From NCBI RefSeq assembly GCF_006385595.1, contig NZ_CP041046.1, positions 3,906,001 to 3,970,000 on the forward strand: DNA of 64,000 nt, given 5' to 3'. Position 1 is the first letter of the stretch. Each line of letters begins with the position of its first letter. The notes beneath the pieces are model-generated. The model worked only from the letters and a program-made list of their open reading frames with translations. It was not told the origin of the DNA and made no database searches. Both the position numbers and the translations under genes were made by a program. This DNA is from Luteibacter pinisoli. Its GTDB lineage: Bacteria > Pseudomonadota > Gammaproteobacteria > Xanthomonadales > Rhodanobacteraceae. This document shows, piece by piece, positions 51,224 through 60,517 of the stretch.

Positions 51224-52222
51224 TTATTCGACGACGCCGGCGGCGTGGGCCATCAGGTCGGCATGGTAGGAGGATCGCACCAACGGGCCAGAAGCGACAT
51301 GGGAGAAACCCATTTCTTCACCGGCGACGCGCAGCGCCTCGAATTCGTCCGGCGTCCAGTAACGAACCACCGGGTGGTGATGCGCCGTGGGCTGCAGGTA
51401 CTGGCCGATGGTGATCATGTCGACGTCATGGGCGCGTAGATCGCGCATGGTTTCGAGCACCTGTTCGTAGGTTTCGCCCAGGCCCAGCATGATGCCGGAC
51501 TTGGTCGGCACGTCCGGGTGCTGCGCCTTGAAGCGCTTGAGCAGGTCGAGCGACCACTGGTAATCGGCACCCGGGCGCACTTCACGGTAGAGGTGCGGCA
51601 CGGTTTCGAGGTTGTGGTTGAAGACGTCCGGCGGGAAATCCTTGAGGACCTCCAGCGCGCGCTCCATGCGGCCCTTGCCGCGGAAATCCGGGGTGAGGAT
51701 CTCGATGCGGATGTTCGGGCTGGCGTGGCGCACGGCGCGGATGCACGAGGCGAAGTGCTCGGCACCGCCGTCGCGCAGGTCGTCGCGGTCCACCGAGGTG
51801 ATCACCACGTACTTCAGGCGCATGTCGCGGATGGTCTCGGCCAGGCGGGCCGGTTCCAGCGGATCCGGCGCCAGCGGGCGGCCGTGGGCCACGTCGCAGA
51901 ACGAGCAGCGACGGGTGCATACCTCGCCCAGGATCATGAACGTGGCGGTGCCCTTGGAGAAGCACTCGTGGATGTTCGGGCAGGAGGCTTCCTCGCAGAC
52001 CGTGACCAGCGAGTTCTCGCGCAGGCGCGATTTCAGCTGCTGCACGGCGTTGCCCTGGGGCAGGCGCACGCGGATCCAGCTGGGCTTGCGCAGCACGGGC
52101 ACGTCGGTGTCGAAAGCCGCGCGGTTAAGCGCGATCTTGTCGTTGCCGAGCATCTTCTCGCCGGGCTTGTCGACGACGGCGATGGGGATGCTGCGGGAGG
52201 GGAAAGGGGCGGTTTGGCTCAT
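51224..52222 (-). CDS. lipA: Lipoyl synthase
   Basis: 332 residues from the ATG at 52222 with GAGG upstream; the frame opens further at 52300 but overlaps lipB. Two iron-sulfur cluster motifs are CEEASCPNIHEC (auxiliary cluster) and CTRRCSFCDV (radical-SAM C-x3-C-x2-C). Other signatures are VVITSVDRDDLRDGGAEHFA and KSGIMLGLGETYEQVLETM. It inserts two sulfur atoms into protein-bound octanoate. Follows lipB with 13 bases between, so LipB and LipA are made together. Confidence 0.97.
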   Translation of the reverse strand: MSQTAPFPSRSIPIAVVDKPGEKMLGNDKIALNRAAFDTDVPVLRKPSWIRVRLPQGNAVQQLKSRLRENSLVTVCEEASCPNIHECFSKGTATFMILGEVCTRRCSFCDVAHGRPLAPDPLEPARLAETIRDMRLKYVVITSVDRDDLRDGGAEHFASCIRAVRHASPNIRIEILTPDFRGKGRMERALEVLKDFPPDVFNHNLETVPHLYREVRPGADYQWSLDLLKRFKAQHPDVPTKSGIMLGLGETYEQVLETMRDLRAHDVDMITIGQYLQPTAHHHPVVRYWTPDEFEALRVAGEEMGFSHVASGPLVRSSYHADLMAHAAGVVE

Positions 52223-52235
52223 AACGGCTACGACC

Positions 52236-52904
52236 TCAGACCGCAACGCGGGCGGGGAGTTCGGGGATGATGGGGGCGGATTCGACGGCGTGGAAGCCAA
52301 ACTGCTTACAGAATTCCTGTACCAGGACGTCTTCCACGTCTGACAACCGCGACGGACCGCCCAAGTCTACCATCTGGGTGACCTCCAAGCCCTTGTAGCC
52401 GCAGGGGTTGATGCGGTGGAAGGGTTCGAGGTCCATGTTGATGTTGAAGGCCAGCCCGTGGAAGCTGCAGCCGCGGCGCACGCGCAGGCCCAGGGCGGCC
52501 ACCTTGGCGTCCGCCGTATAGACCCCGGGGGCGCCCTCGCGGCGCGCCGCGCCGATGTTCCAGTCGCCCAGGGTGTCGATGATCGCCTGCTCGATCTTGC
52601 AGACCAGCTCGCGCACGCCCACGCCCACGCGGCGCAGGTTGATCATGGGGTAGGCCACGATCTGGCCCGGGCCGTGGTAGGTGACCTGGCCGCCGCGATC
52701 CACGCGGACCACCGGGATATCCCCGGCGAACAGCACGTGCTCCTCCAGCCCGGCCTGCCCCAGCGTGAACACCGGGTCGTGCTCCAGCAGCCACAGCTCG
52801 TCGACGGTGTCGTCGGTGCGGTTGTCGGTGAAGGCGCTCATGGCCTGCCAGGAGGTTTCGTAGGGCACGCGCCCCAGCCGGCGTACGTTGAGGGGGAGGG
52901 TCAT
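52236..52904 (-). CDS. lipB: Octanoyl-[ACP]:protein octanoyltransferase
   Basis: 222 residues. The family motif RVDRGGQVTYHGPGQIVAYP and the later segment FHGLAFNINMDLEPFHRINP-CGYKGLEVTQ hold the acyl-accepting Cys and the catalytic Lys region. It moves octanoate from acyl-carrier protein to lipoyl domains such as those of AceF and LpdA here. Part of the conserved ybeD-lipB-lipA order. Confidence 0.96.
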   Translation of the reverse strand: MTLPLNVRRLGRVPYETSWQAMSAFTDNRTDDTVDELWLLEHDPVFTLGQAGLEEHVLFAGDIPVVRVDRGGQVTYHGPGQIVAYPMINLRRVGVGVRELVCKIEQAIIDTLGDWNIGAARREGAPGVYTADAKVAALGLRVRRGCSFHGLAFNINMDLEPFHRINPCGYKGLEVTQMVDLGGPSRLSDVEDVLVQEFCKQFGFHAVESAPIIPELPARVAV

Positions 52905-52971
52905 TGGCGCAGGGGGGATTGAGGGGAATGGGGCCTAAATGCGGCTTCAGGCCCCACGATACAAGAACCCC

Positions 52972-53262
52972 TCAGAGAGTGAAGCGGATGTTCTCGTCCG
53001 CGCGCAGGGCCTCGTGGGCCTCCATGTACTTCTCACGGGTCGGTGCGACGAAGCTGATGGTCACCGACTCGTAGTTGCCGGCCGGGGTCAGCTTGGAGGT
53101 CACCGTCTCGTGGAGCACCTCCAGGCCGATGCCGTGGAGGATCTCCGGCACGCGGGCTGTGAGGCCGGCGTTGGCATTGCCAATCGCCGTCACCTCGAAC
53201 TGGGCCGGGAACTGGAAGCCCTTGCCTTCGGCCTGGGCCTGGCTGAAGTCGATTTCTTTCAT
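52972..53262 (-). CDS. ybeD: YbeD-like protein (DUF493)
   Basis: 96 residues with the DUF493 pattern: FQFPAQFEVTAIGNANAGLT, HETVTSKLTPAGNYESVTIS, and a final LRADENIRFTL. The family has a ferredoxin-like fold resembling ACT regulatory domains and is regularly placed between a D-Ala carboxypeptidase gene and lipB; its function is unknown. Twelve bases after dacC. Confidence 0.9.
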   Translation of the reverse strand: MKEIDFSQAQAEGKGFQFPAQFEVTAIGNANAGLTARVPEILHGIGLEVLHETVTSKLTPAGNYESVTISFVAPTREKYMEAHEALRADENIRFTL

Positions 53263-53274
53263 CGCTCGCCCTCC

Positions 53275-54498
53275 TTACTTCTTGCCGCTGTCGTCGCTAT
53301 GGAACCACAGCATGATGGTGTCCCACAGGCGCGAGAAGAAGCCGCCTTCCGGGGCATCGTTGAGCGCCACCAGGGGGATGGTCTGCACCGGCTGGCCATC
53401 GAGGGTGACGCGCAGCGTGCCGACCTGCTGGCCCTTCTTGAACGGGGCGATCAGCGTGCCGGGCACGTCGAGGTTGGCCTTGAGCTTGTCGTAGTCGCCG
53501 CGCTTGACCGAGACCAGCACGTTTTCAGCGACGCCCAGCGGCAGCGTGTTTTCCGCGCCCTTCCACAGCTTCGGCGTGGCCAGCGGCTTGTTGGCGTCGT
53601 ACAGCTTGTGGCTTTCGTAGAAGCGGAAGCCGTAGTTCATCAGCGCCAGCGCGGAATCCGCACGGCCCTTTTCGCTGCCGGCGCCCATCACGATGGCGAT
53701 CATGCGGGCGTCGCCCTGCTTGGCCGAGGCGGCGAGGCAGTAGCCGGCGGCCGCGGTGTGGCCGGTCTTGATGCCGTCGACGGTGTTATCGCGCCACAGC
53801 AGCAGGTTGCGGTTGTGCTGCTTGATGCCGTTCCACTCGAACTCCTTCACGGCCGAGATCGCGTAATCCTCGGGGAAGTCGTGGATCAGCGCGCGCGACA
53901 GGATGGCGATGTCGTGGGCGGTGGTGAAGTGATTGGCCACCGGGTAACCCGAGGCGTTCTCGAAGTTCGAATGCACCATGCCGATCTGCTTGGCATAGGC
54001 GTTCATCAGGTTGGCGAACGCGGGCTCGGAGCCGGCGGTGTGCTCGGCCAGCGCGATGGCGGCATCGTTACCGGACTGGATGATCATGCCGTACAGCAGG
54101 TCCTTCAGCGGCACCTGGCTGTTGAGCTTGAGGAAGCTGGTGGAACCGTCGGTGCTCGCACCGCCGCCACGCCATGCGTTCTCGCTGATGGTGACCGGGT
54201 CGGTCATGTGGATCTTGCCGTTGGCCACTTCCGCGGAGACGACGTAGTCCGTCATCACCTTGGTGATGGAGGCCGGCTCCACCTGCATGTCCATGTCTTT
54301 CTGGGCAATGATCTGCCCGGTGTTGTAGTCCATCAGCACCCAGCTCTTGCCTTCCACATCCGGCGGCGGCGGCACGGGGGCCTCGGGCACGACGGGGCGC
54401 GGTACCGCGGGGCGCGGCGGCGTCTGCTGCGCCACGGTGACGCCAGCGACGAGCGCGGCGGCGGCGAAAGCGAACAGGGAACGGGGCAAGAGCTTCAT
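53275..54498 (-). CDS. dacC: D-alanyl-D-alanine carboxypeptidase (PBP5/6 family)
   Basis: 407 residues with a signal peptide. The penicillin-binding motifs are S77-I-T-K80 (EPASITKVMTDYV), SGN in IQSGNDAAIALAEHTAGSE, and KTG in DGIKTGHTAAAGYCLAASAK. A C-terminal beta domain ends in an amphipathic anchor (LWDTIMLWFHSDDSGKK). It removes the terminal D-Ala of peptidoglycan pentapeptides. The Pro-rich stretch after the signal (about residues 26-48) is longer than in E. coli DacA. dacA and dacC cannot be told apart by sequence alone. Confidence 0.93.
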   Translation of the reverse strand: MKLLPRSLFAFAAAALVAGVTVAQQTPPRPAVPRPVVPEAPVPPPPDVEGKSWVLMDYNTGQIIAQKDMDMQVEPASITKVMTDYVVSAEVANGKIHMTDPVTISENAWRGGGASTDGSTSFLKLNSQVPLKDLLYGMIIQSGNDAAIALAEHTAGSEPAFANLMNAYAKQIGMVHSNFENASGYPVANHFTTAHDIAILSRALIHDFPEDYAISAVKEFEWNGIKQHNRNLLLWRDNTVDGIKTGHTAAAGYCLAASAKQGDARMIAIVMGAGSEKGRADSALALMNYGFRFYESHKLYDANKPLATPKLWKGAENTLPLGVAENVLVSVKRGDYDKLKANLDVPGTLIAPFKKGQQVGTLRVTLDGQPVQTIPLVALNDAPEGGFFSRLWDTIMLWFHSDDSGKK

Positions 54499-54540
54499 CG
54501 TTTCAGCGGTCCAGTCAAAAACAAGCAGGAAAAAAGGGGC

Positions 54541-55803
54541 TCAGTCTACCGCGACCGAGGGCCTGGGCAGGCCCATGCCGGCAATCTGGTCGGTCACGCG
54601 GTCGGCGGTGTCCACATCGGCGAGGGGGCCCACCCGCACCCGGCGCACGCTGCGCCCGGCGATGCTGGTCTCCACCACACTGACCGGCCCAAGGCCGGCC
54701 CGGTTCAACTGGTCGGCCACGCGCTGGGCGTTGGCGGTGTCGGAAAAGGCGCCGACCTGGAGGTAAATCGTGGGTTTGCCGGCCACGCCGGAGGGGCTGG
54801 CGGCGTTGCCGACGGGCGCGGGAATCGCCGCGGACGGGCCACGTGCCGCGACCGGGCCGGATGGGGAGGCCACGGGACGTGCGCCCTGCCCTGCCATCGG
54901 CGGCAGCGCCTCGCTCGCCGAGGCATCCGTCATGCCCTGCACAGGGCCGGCATCCTCGGGATTACCGACCGCAACGGGCGTCGACGTGGTCGTGTTCGGT
55001 GCCGGACGCGGCGTGGAGGCCAGGACGGCACCCGCCACGACGGCCGACGGCGTCGGCGCGGTGCGTGCCGCGGGCGGCGCCGGGCTGCGCGCCGGACGGG
55101 CGGGCGGCGGCGGGGCCGTCACCGGCGAGGGTTTGGGTGCGGTGGAGGCGAGCGGCGGCGTGGCGGTGTAGACGGCGTCCGGGTCGCTCGGGTCGATCGC
55201 ACGCACTTCGACCAGGCCGGTGCCGCTGGGCCACACGCCGATTTTCACGGCCGCGGCGAACGACAGGTCGATGATGCGGTTTTCGTGGAACGGGCCGCGA
55301 TCGTTCACGCGCACGACCACGCTCTTGCCGTTCTCAAGGTTGGTGACACGCGCGTAGCTCGGCAGCGGCAGCGTCTTGTGCGCCGCGCTGAACTGGTACA
55401 TGTCGTACTCCTCGAGGTTCGAGGTTTTGTAGCCGTGGAACTTGTTGCCGTAGAACGACGCGATGCCGCGCTCGACGTAACCGCGCGGGTTGGACATCAC
55501 GTTGTAGGTCTGGCCGAGCACGGAATACGGCGACTTGTTGCCGTACAGCGAACGCGGCTCCACCTTCGGCACCGGCTCGGGAATCTTGCTGACGTCGGGG
55601 ATGTCCGTGGGCACGCTGTCGCTGTTGGAGCGGTAGCGCGATGACTGCGATTTGCTGATGTCGTCGTGCCCGCCGCGGCTCGGCGAGCCACCCCGCGCGA
55701 CCGGCCGGGTGTTATGCCCGCCGCCGCACGCGGCCAGCAACATCACCGTGAGAACGAGCGCCGTCCGCATCATGTTCACCGCCCCCACGGTGGCCGTTTT
55801 CAT
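54541..55803 (-). CDS. rlpA: RlpA-type lytic transglycosylase lipoprotein with SPOR domain
   Basis: 420 residues. The lipoprotein signal is MMRTALVLTVMLLAACGGG within the first 30 residues (lipobox LAAC); the start ATG shares ATGA with the mltB stop. The double-psi beta-barrel domain contains ERGIASFYGNKFHGYKTSNL, VTNLENGKSVVVRVNDRGPF and IIDLSFAAAVKIGVWPSGTG with the catalytic Asp in DRGPF. An Ala/Pro-rich linker of ~130 residues leads to a SPOR domain (IYLQVGAFSDTANAQRVADQ) that binds denuded septal glycan. It cleaves glycan strands lacking stem peptides. Confidence 0.93.
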   Translation of the reverse strand: MKTATVGAVNMMRTALVLTVMLLAACGGGHNTRPVARGGSPSRGGHDDISKSQSSRYRSNSDSVPTDIPDVSKIPEPVPKVEPRSLYGNKSPYSVLGQTYNVMSNPRGYVERGIASFYGNKFHGYKTSNLEEYDMYQFSAAHKTLPLPSYARVTNLENGKSVVVRVNDRGPFHENRIIDLSFAAAVKIGVWPSGTGLVEVRAIDPSDPDAVYTATPPLASTAPKPSPVTAPPPPARPARSPAPPAARTAPTPSAVVAGAVLASTPRPAPNTTTSTPVAVGNPEDAGPVQGMTDASASEALPPMAGQGARPVASPSGPVAARGPSAAIPAPVGNAASPSGVAGKPTIYLQVGAFSDTANAQRVADQLNRAGLGPVSVVETSIAGRSVRRVRVGPLADVDTADRVTDQIAGMGLPRPSVAVD

Positions 55804-56834
55804 CGCGCGTTCGGTCCCTTCACGCGGGCACGGATCTCCTGCGCCAGCTGGTCGACCGCCAGCGCGTACATCGGGCTGCGGTTGTAGGTGGTGATCACGT
55901 AGAAATTCTGGAAGGTGAACCAGTATTCGTCACCCGACGGGCCGTCCAGGCGCAACAGCTGCGCGTCGCGGCCCGGATCCAGGTGCTGCAACGGCGCGAA
56001 GCCCGTGGCGACGAAGGATTCCACCGGCGCCACCGGGCGCCAGTCCTTCGGTACCGCCGGCGCTTTGGCCTTGCGATCCGGCTGGGCGCGCGCGGCGATC
56101 GGGCCGCCGGTCTGCCAGCCGTGTTCCTTGAAGTAGTTGGCGACGCTGGCGAAGATGTCGCCCATCGAGCCCTTCATGTCGATGCGGCCGTCGCCGTCGT
56201 AATCGACACCCCAGTCGCGGATGGACGAGGGCATGAACTGGCCCCAGCCCTGCGCGCCCGCGTACGAACCGGTGAGCGTGTCCAGCGGGCCACCCAGGTG
56301 GTTCGAGGGCAACTCAAGCAGGGTCTTCAGCTGCTCGCGGAAGAACGGCGCGCGCTTGGGGTAGTAGAAGGCCAGCGTGGTGAGCGCATCGAGCACCTTG
56401 TACTTGCCGGTATTGCGGCCGTAGAAGGTTTCCACGCCGACGATGGCGACGATGTATTCCGCGGGCACGCCGTACTTGCGGCTGATGCCGTCGAGCAGCG
56501 CCCGGTGCGTGCGGTAGAAATCGGCACCGGCGGCGATGCGATCCTCGGTGAGGAAGATCGGCCGGTACGCGCTCCACGGCTTGCCTTCGGCCGGCCGGTT
56601 CATCGCATCGATGATGCCCTGCTGCATTTTCGCGCCGTCGAGCAGCTTGTTCAGCGCCCAGGGGCTCTTGCCGGTGTCTTTCGCGACCTCGCGGACGAGC
56701 TCGGCCTGGCCCGGATGGGTCTCGGCCGCGCGCGCCGGGGCGGCGAAAAACAGGGGGAGCAAAAGCGTCGCGCCTAGCAGGCGCGGAAAGATTCGTGCGG
56801 GTCGTGCGCGATGCGCGGGCAGAACATCATCCAT
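55800..56834 (-). CDS. mltB: Membrane-bound lytic murein transglycosylase B (MltB)
   Basis: 344 residues from the ATG at 56834; the larger open frame to 57776 is a shadow of rodA. A signal-like segment (ARIFPRLLGATLLLPLFFAA) lacks a lipobox Cys, so this copy is probably soluble periplasmic or weakly anchored. The MltB core has YGVPAEYIVAIVGVETFYGR with the catalytic Glu, YAGAQGWGQFMPSSIRDWGV, and DIFASVANYFKEHGW. It cleaves glycan strands to 1,6-anhydro ends. Its ribosome-binding region falls in a hairpin (56836-56872). Confidence 0.92.
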   Translation of the reverse strand: MDDVLPAHRARPARIFPRLLGATLLLPLFFAAPARAAETHPGQAELVREVAKDTGKSPWALNKLLDGAKMQQGIIDAMNRPAEGKPWSAYRPIFLTEDRIAAGADFYRTHRALLDGISRKYGVPAEYIVAIVGVETFYGRNTGKYKVLDALTTLAFYYPKRAPFFREQLKTLLELPSNHLGGPLDTLTGSYAGAQGWGQFMPSSIRDWGVDYDGDGRIDMKGSMGDIFASVANYFKEHGWQTGGPIAARAQPDRKAKAPAVPKDWRPVAPVESFVATGFAPLQHLDPGRDAQLLRLDGPSGDEYWFTFQNFYVITTYNRSPMYALAVDQLAQEIRARVKGPNAR

Positions 56835-56835
56835 G

Positions 56836-56872
56836 CCCCGAAGCGTACCACGCAAAAGTGGCGCTTCCGGGG
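56836..56872 (-). promoter_or_regulatory. Hairpin covering the mltB ribosome-binding region
   Basis: CCCCGAAGCG pairs with CGCTTCCGGGG (one bulge), with an inner CCAC/GTGG around GCAAAA. On the minus strand it ends two bases before the mltB ATG, so the only purine-rich Shine-Dalgarno-like stretch (CGGGG) is inside the stem. It lies between rodA and mltB and could lower mltB translation unless opened by ribosomes or a factor. Confidence 0.45.
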
Positions 56873-56896
56873 CCTTGCACGGCCTGCGTTCAGCCA

Positions 56897-58012
56897 TTAA
56901 TCGTGGAGTTTGCGATTGGCGTGGATGGACATGAGCACGCCGAAGCCTGTCAGCAGCGAGACGGCCGACGTGCCGCCGTAGCTCACCAGCGGCATCGGCA
57001 CGCCGACCACGGGCAGGATGCCGGCGACCATGCCGCCGTTGACGGCCACGTATACGAAAAAGCTCATACCGATGGCGCCAGCCAGCAGGCGCGAGTAGGT
57101 GTCGCGCGCATTCATCGCGATCCACAGGCAGCGGCCGATGATGAAGGCGTACAGCAGCATGATGGCGATGACGCCGACCAGGCCAAATTCTTCGGAGAAC
57201 ACCGCGAAAATGAAGTCCGTGGTGTGCTCGGGCAGGAAGTCCAGGCGCGACTGCGTGCCGTGCTGCCAGCCCTTGCCGAACACGCCACCGGAGCCCACGG
57301 CGATCTTCGACTGGATGATGTGCCAGCCGTTGCCCAGCGGGTCCGATTCGGGATCGAGCAGGGTGCGGACGCGGTTGCGCTGGTATTCGTGGAGGAACTG
57401 CCAGGCCACCGGGATGGCCGCGCCCGCGCCGCCGACCAGCAGGCCGATGCGCCACCAGGCCATGCCCGACAGGAACAGCGCGAAGGCGCCCGCCCCCGCC
57501 ACCAGCAATGCCGTGCCCAGGTCGGGCTGTTCGGCGATGAGCGCGGCCGGCACGGCGATCAGCAGGCCGACGACGATGATGTCTTTCCAGCCCGGCGGCA
57601 GCTGGCGGGGGTGCAGGTACCAGGCCACCATCATCGGCATGGTGAGCTTCAGCAGCTCGGAGGGCTGGAAGCGCATGAAGCCGAGATCGAGCCAGCGGTA
57701 CGCCCCCCTGCCCTCGCCCAGCGCCGCCACCACGAACAGCAGCGCGGTGCTGCCTGCGTAGAGCCAGGGCGTCCACGAGCGCAGCACGGGCGGCGGGATC
57801 CGCGAGATCACCAGCAGCAGCACGCCGCCGAGGACGAAGCGCGCGGCCTGGCCGCCGACGAGGGAATAGTTGCCGCCGCCCGCGCTGTACAGCGTGGCCA
57901 GGCCCGCGCAGGCGAGCAGGAACAGGGCGAGCAGGAGCGGCAGGTCCAGGCGCGGCCGGGTAAGCAGGCGCAGCCCGAAACGCTTCATGCGGACGGTGAA
58001 TTGCTGGAACAC
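56897..58012 (-). CDS. rodA: Rod-shape glycosyltransferase RodA (SEDS)
   Basis: 371 residues if started at GTG 58012, which is placed one base after the PBP2 stop and nine bases after GGGGAGG; ATG 57988 is the alternative (363 residues). About ten transmembrane helices. SEDS signatures are GAYRWLDLGFMRFQPSELLK, AEQPDLGTALL, QSKIAVGSGGVFGKGWQHGT, FLPEHTTDFIFAVFSEEFGL and GVPMPLVSYGGTS. It polymerises glycan strands in complex with PBP2. Fourth gene behind mreC, mreD and mrdA. Confidence 0.95.
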   Translation of the reverse strand: MFQQFTVRMKRFGLRLLTRPRLDLPLLLALFLLACAGLATLYSAGGGNYSLVGGQAARFVLGGVLLLVISRIPPPVLRSWTPWLYAGSTALLFVVAALGEGRGAYRWLDLGFMRFQPSELLKLTMPMMVAWYLHPRQLPPGWKDIIVVGLLIAVPAALIAEQPDLGTALLVAGAGAFALFLSGMAWWRIGLLVGGAGAAIPVAWQFLHEYQRNRVRTLLDPESDPLGNGWHIIQSKIAVGSGGVFGKGWQHGTQSRLDFLPEHTTDFIFAVFSEEFGLVGVIAIMLLYAFIIGRCLWIAMNARDTYSRLLAGAIGMSFFVYVAVNGGMVAGILPVVGVPMPLVSYGGTSAVSLLTGFGVLMSIHANRKLHD

Positions 58013-58013
58013 G

Positions 58014-60029
58014 TTACTGGTCCTCCCCGCTATCGTCGGGGGGTAGCTCGCTGCTTTCCGCCGGGGCGGGCTGGGCGCCCTGCACGCTGCTGTCGCTGGC
58101 CGGCGCGCTTTCCACCGGCGCATCCGCCGTGGCGATCGGCCCCGGGGGCAGCGGTTCCGGACGCGGGCCGCCTTCGTCGACCACCCACTGGTCGAGGATC
58201 TTGCGCACGATGGGGCCGGAATCCTGCGCGCCCCAGGCACCCGCTTCGAGCAGCACGGCGACGGCGATCTTCGGATCCTCGGCGGGCGTATAGGCGATGA
58301 ACCAGGCGCGGTGGCGGGCGGCGAGGTAGGCGCTATTCTTGTTGTTGTCGTAGGCGTCGGTCTTGCGCGAGAAGCGCTCGGCCGTGCCGCTCTTGCCCGC
58401 CATCACGAACGGGAAGCCGATACCGACCTTCTTGCCGGTGCCCTTGCCCGAGTTGATCACGTCGACCATGCCCTGGTTCACCGCCTGCCAGTCGCTGTCG
58501 CGGCGGACCAGCGAGGGTCCTTCCGGCGGGAACGACTGCGCGACGCGCGGGCTGTCCACGCCATCCTGGGTATCCATGAGCAGGTGCGGCGCGTACGGGA
58601 TACCGTGGCCAGCGAACGTGGCGATGGCATGCGCCAGCTGGATCGGGGTGACCGCCCAGTAACCCTGGCCGATGCCGGAGATGATGGTTTCACCCGGGAA
58701 CCAGCCCGCCTTGGAACGCTTCGCCTTCCACTCGCGCGAGGGCAGCACGCCTTCCACCTCGCCGACCAGGTCGATCCCGGTCTTGCTGCCGAAGCTGAAC
58801 TTCGACATCCAGCCCGACAGGCGGTCGATGCCCATGTCCAGCGCGAGCTTGTAGAAGTACGTGTTCGTCGAATGCTCGATGGCCTGCATCATGTTGACCG
58901 TGCCGTTGCCGCCGCGGTCGTCATCGCGATAGCAGCGGGTCTGGCCGGGAATGCAGAACTGGCCGTTCGAGAACACGGTGTCGCTCGGCCGGCGCAGGCC
59001 CAGGGTCAGGCCACCGAGGGCGAGCAGCGGTTTCACCGTCGAGCCGGGCGGATACACGCCGCGCAGGGCGCGGTTGTACAGCGGCTTGTCCGGGTCGTTG
59101 GTGAGCGCCTTGTAGTCCGCGCCACTGATGCCGTTGACGAACAGGTTGGCATCGAAGGTCGGGAAGCTGGCGAACGCGAGCACCTGGCCGTTGCGCGGAT
59201 CGATGGCGATGGCCGCGCCCGCACGCCCGGCCAGGCCTTCCAGCGCGGCCTTCTGCAGGCGCACGTCGATCGAGAGGTAGATGTTCTTGCCCGGCGTGGG
59301 CGGCGTGGTGTCCAGCACGGCCTGGGTGCGGCCGTCGGCGTTCACTTCGACCAGCTCATAGCCCGGCGCGCCGTGCAGTAGCTTCTCGTAAGAACGTTCG
59401 ATGCCGATCCGGCCGATATGCGTGGTGCCCTTGTAGCTGGCCTCTTCCTCGTCGTCCATGCGATCCAGGTCGTCCGCGTCGATGCGGCTGACGTAGCCGA
59501 TGACGTGGGCGAATTCCGGCCCCATGGGATAGCGCCGCGTGAGGTACGGCACCACGTCCACGCCGGGAAAGCGCCAGCGGTTCACGGCGAAACGGCCGAT
59601 TTCGTCTTCGGTGAGCTTGAGCTTCAGCGGCACGCCTTCGAACCGGCGCGCCTGCTTCACCTGCTTCTTGAACACGCTGATGTCGTCGTCGCTGAGCGGC
59701 ACGACGGCGCCGAGGTTCGCCAGCATGGTGTCCATGTTGTCGACCTGCTCGGGCGTCACTTCCAGGCGGAAAGCCGGCACGTTGTCGGCGAGCAGCACGC
59801 CGTTGCGGTCGTAGATGAGGCCACGCGCCGGCGGGATCGCGCGCGGCTTGATCCGGTTCTGTTCCGAGCGCGCCGCGAATTCGTCGTGGTGGTACACCTG
59901 CAGGTACACGTAGCGCGTGCACACCGCGATGAGGCCAAGCAGGATCAGGCCAAAGCCGGCCAGCGCGCGGCGGCGAAACAACGCCACCTCACCGCGCGTT
60001 TCCTTGATGGAGGCGCGCCGGAGGCTCAT
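58014..60029 (-). CDS. mrdA: Penicillin-binding protein 2 (transpeptidase)
   Basis: 671 residues. There is a single N-terminal membrane span (RRRALAGFGLILLGLIAVCT). The dimerisation domain starts at ARSEQNRIKPRAIPPARGLI. The transpeptidase domain has STVK in YPPGSTVKPLLALGGL, STN in EHSTNTYFYKLALDMG and KSGT in VMAGKSGTAERFS. A Pro/Ser-rich C-terminal tail of about 50 residues follows. It cross-links peptidoglycan during elongation together with RodA. The start overlaps the mreD stop (ATGA). Confidence 0.96.
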   Translation of the reverse strand: MSLRRASIKETRGEVALFRRRALAGFGLILLGLIAVCTRYVYLQVYHHDEFAARSEQNRIKPRAIPPARGLIYDRNGVLLADNVPAFRLEVTPEQVDNMDTMLANLGAVVPLSDDDISVFKKQVKQARRFEGVPLKLKLTEDEIGRFAVNRWRFPGVDVVPYLTRRYPMGPEFAHVIGYVSRIDADDLDRMDDEEEASYKGTTHIGRIGIERSYEKLLHGAPGYELVEVNADGRTQAVLDTTPPTPGKNIYLSIDVRLQKAALEGLAGRAGAAIAIDPRNGQVLAFASFPTFDANLFVNGISGADYKALTNDPDKPLYNRALRGVYPPGSTVKPLLALGGLTLGLRRPSDTVFSNGQFCIPGQTRCYRDDDRGGNGTVNMMQAIEHSTNTYFYKLALDMGIDRLSGWMSKFSFGSKTGIDLVGEVEGVLPSREWKAKRSKAGWFPGETIISGIGQGYWAVTPIQLAHAIATFAGHGIPYAPHLLMDTQDGVDSPRVAQSFPPEGPSLVRRDSDWQAVNQGMVDVINSGKGTGKKVGIGFPFVMAGKSGTAERFSRKTDAYDNNKNSAYLAARHRAWFIAYTPAEDPKIAVAVLLEAGAWGAQDSGPIVRKILDQWVVDEGGPRPEPLPPGPIATADAPVESAPASDSSVQGAQPAPAESSELPPDDSGEDQ

Positions 60030-60517
60030 GCCTCGTGGATGCGCAGGCGCGCACGCAGGTCGTCAAGGATCAGGAACAGGAACGGCCACAGGGCCGCACC
60101 CACGAAGGGCGAGATCCAGAAATCCGCGGGCGGCAGCGGATCACCGCCGAGCACGCGCACCAGCAGCAGGAGCACGCGGTCGTTGAGCAGGAAGCCGAGC
60201 ACGGCCAGGGTCTGCTGCCACATGGGGAAGAAGCGCAGGCGCGAGCGGAAGCGCAGCGCGATGAACACCATGGCGGTGAGGCGCAGGGCCTGTTCGCCGA
60301 GCAGCATGCCGTCGAACAGGTCGGCACCGAGACCCAGGCAGAACGCCAGGCCAAGGCCCACGCGATCGCCGGACTGCAGGCACCAGTAGAGCAGCACCAG
60401 CGCGGGCCAGTACGGCTTGTACGGCGTGAGCGGGCCCGGCAGCGGAATCAGCATGAGCACGAGCGAGAGCAGCAGCGTGGCGGCGAACCAGAGCTGGCGG
60501 ACGCGGGTCTTGTTCAT
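60026..60517 (-). CDS. mreD: Rod-shape protein MreD
   Basis: 163 residues, five or six hydrophobic helices (VRQLWFAATLLLSLVLMLIP, GLGLAFCLGLGADLFDGMLL, PFVGAALWPFLFLILDDLRA). The L-P-P motif region and GLG-D-LDG-LLGE-AL pattern fit MreD. It bridges MreC and the RodA/PBP2 synthase in the inner membrane. Overlaps both neighbours by four bases. Confidence 0.93.
   Translation of the reverse strand: MNKTRVRQLWFAATLLLSLVLMLIPLPGPLTPYKPYWPALVLLYWCLQSGDRVGLGLAFCLGLGADLFDGMLLGEQALRLTAMVFIALRFRSRLRFFPMWQQTLAVLGFLLNDRVLLLLVRVLGGDPLPPADFWISPFVGAALWPFLFLILDDLRARLRIHEA

Noticed and set aside
49009..51414. Plus-strand open frame of 801 codons opposite prc
   Set aside because: Antisense shadow in high-G+C DNA, no family similarity.
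52939..55644. Plus-strand open frame of 901 codons opposite ybeD, dacC and rlpA
   Set aside because: Crosses three real genes on the other strand and has shadow-type composition.
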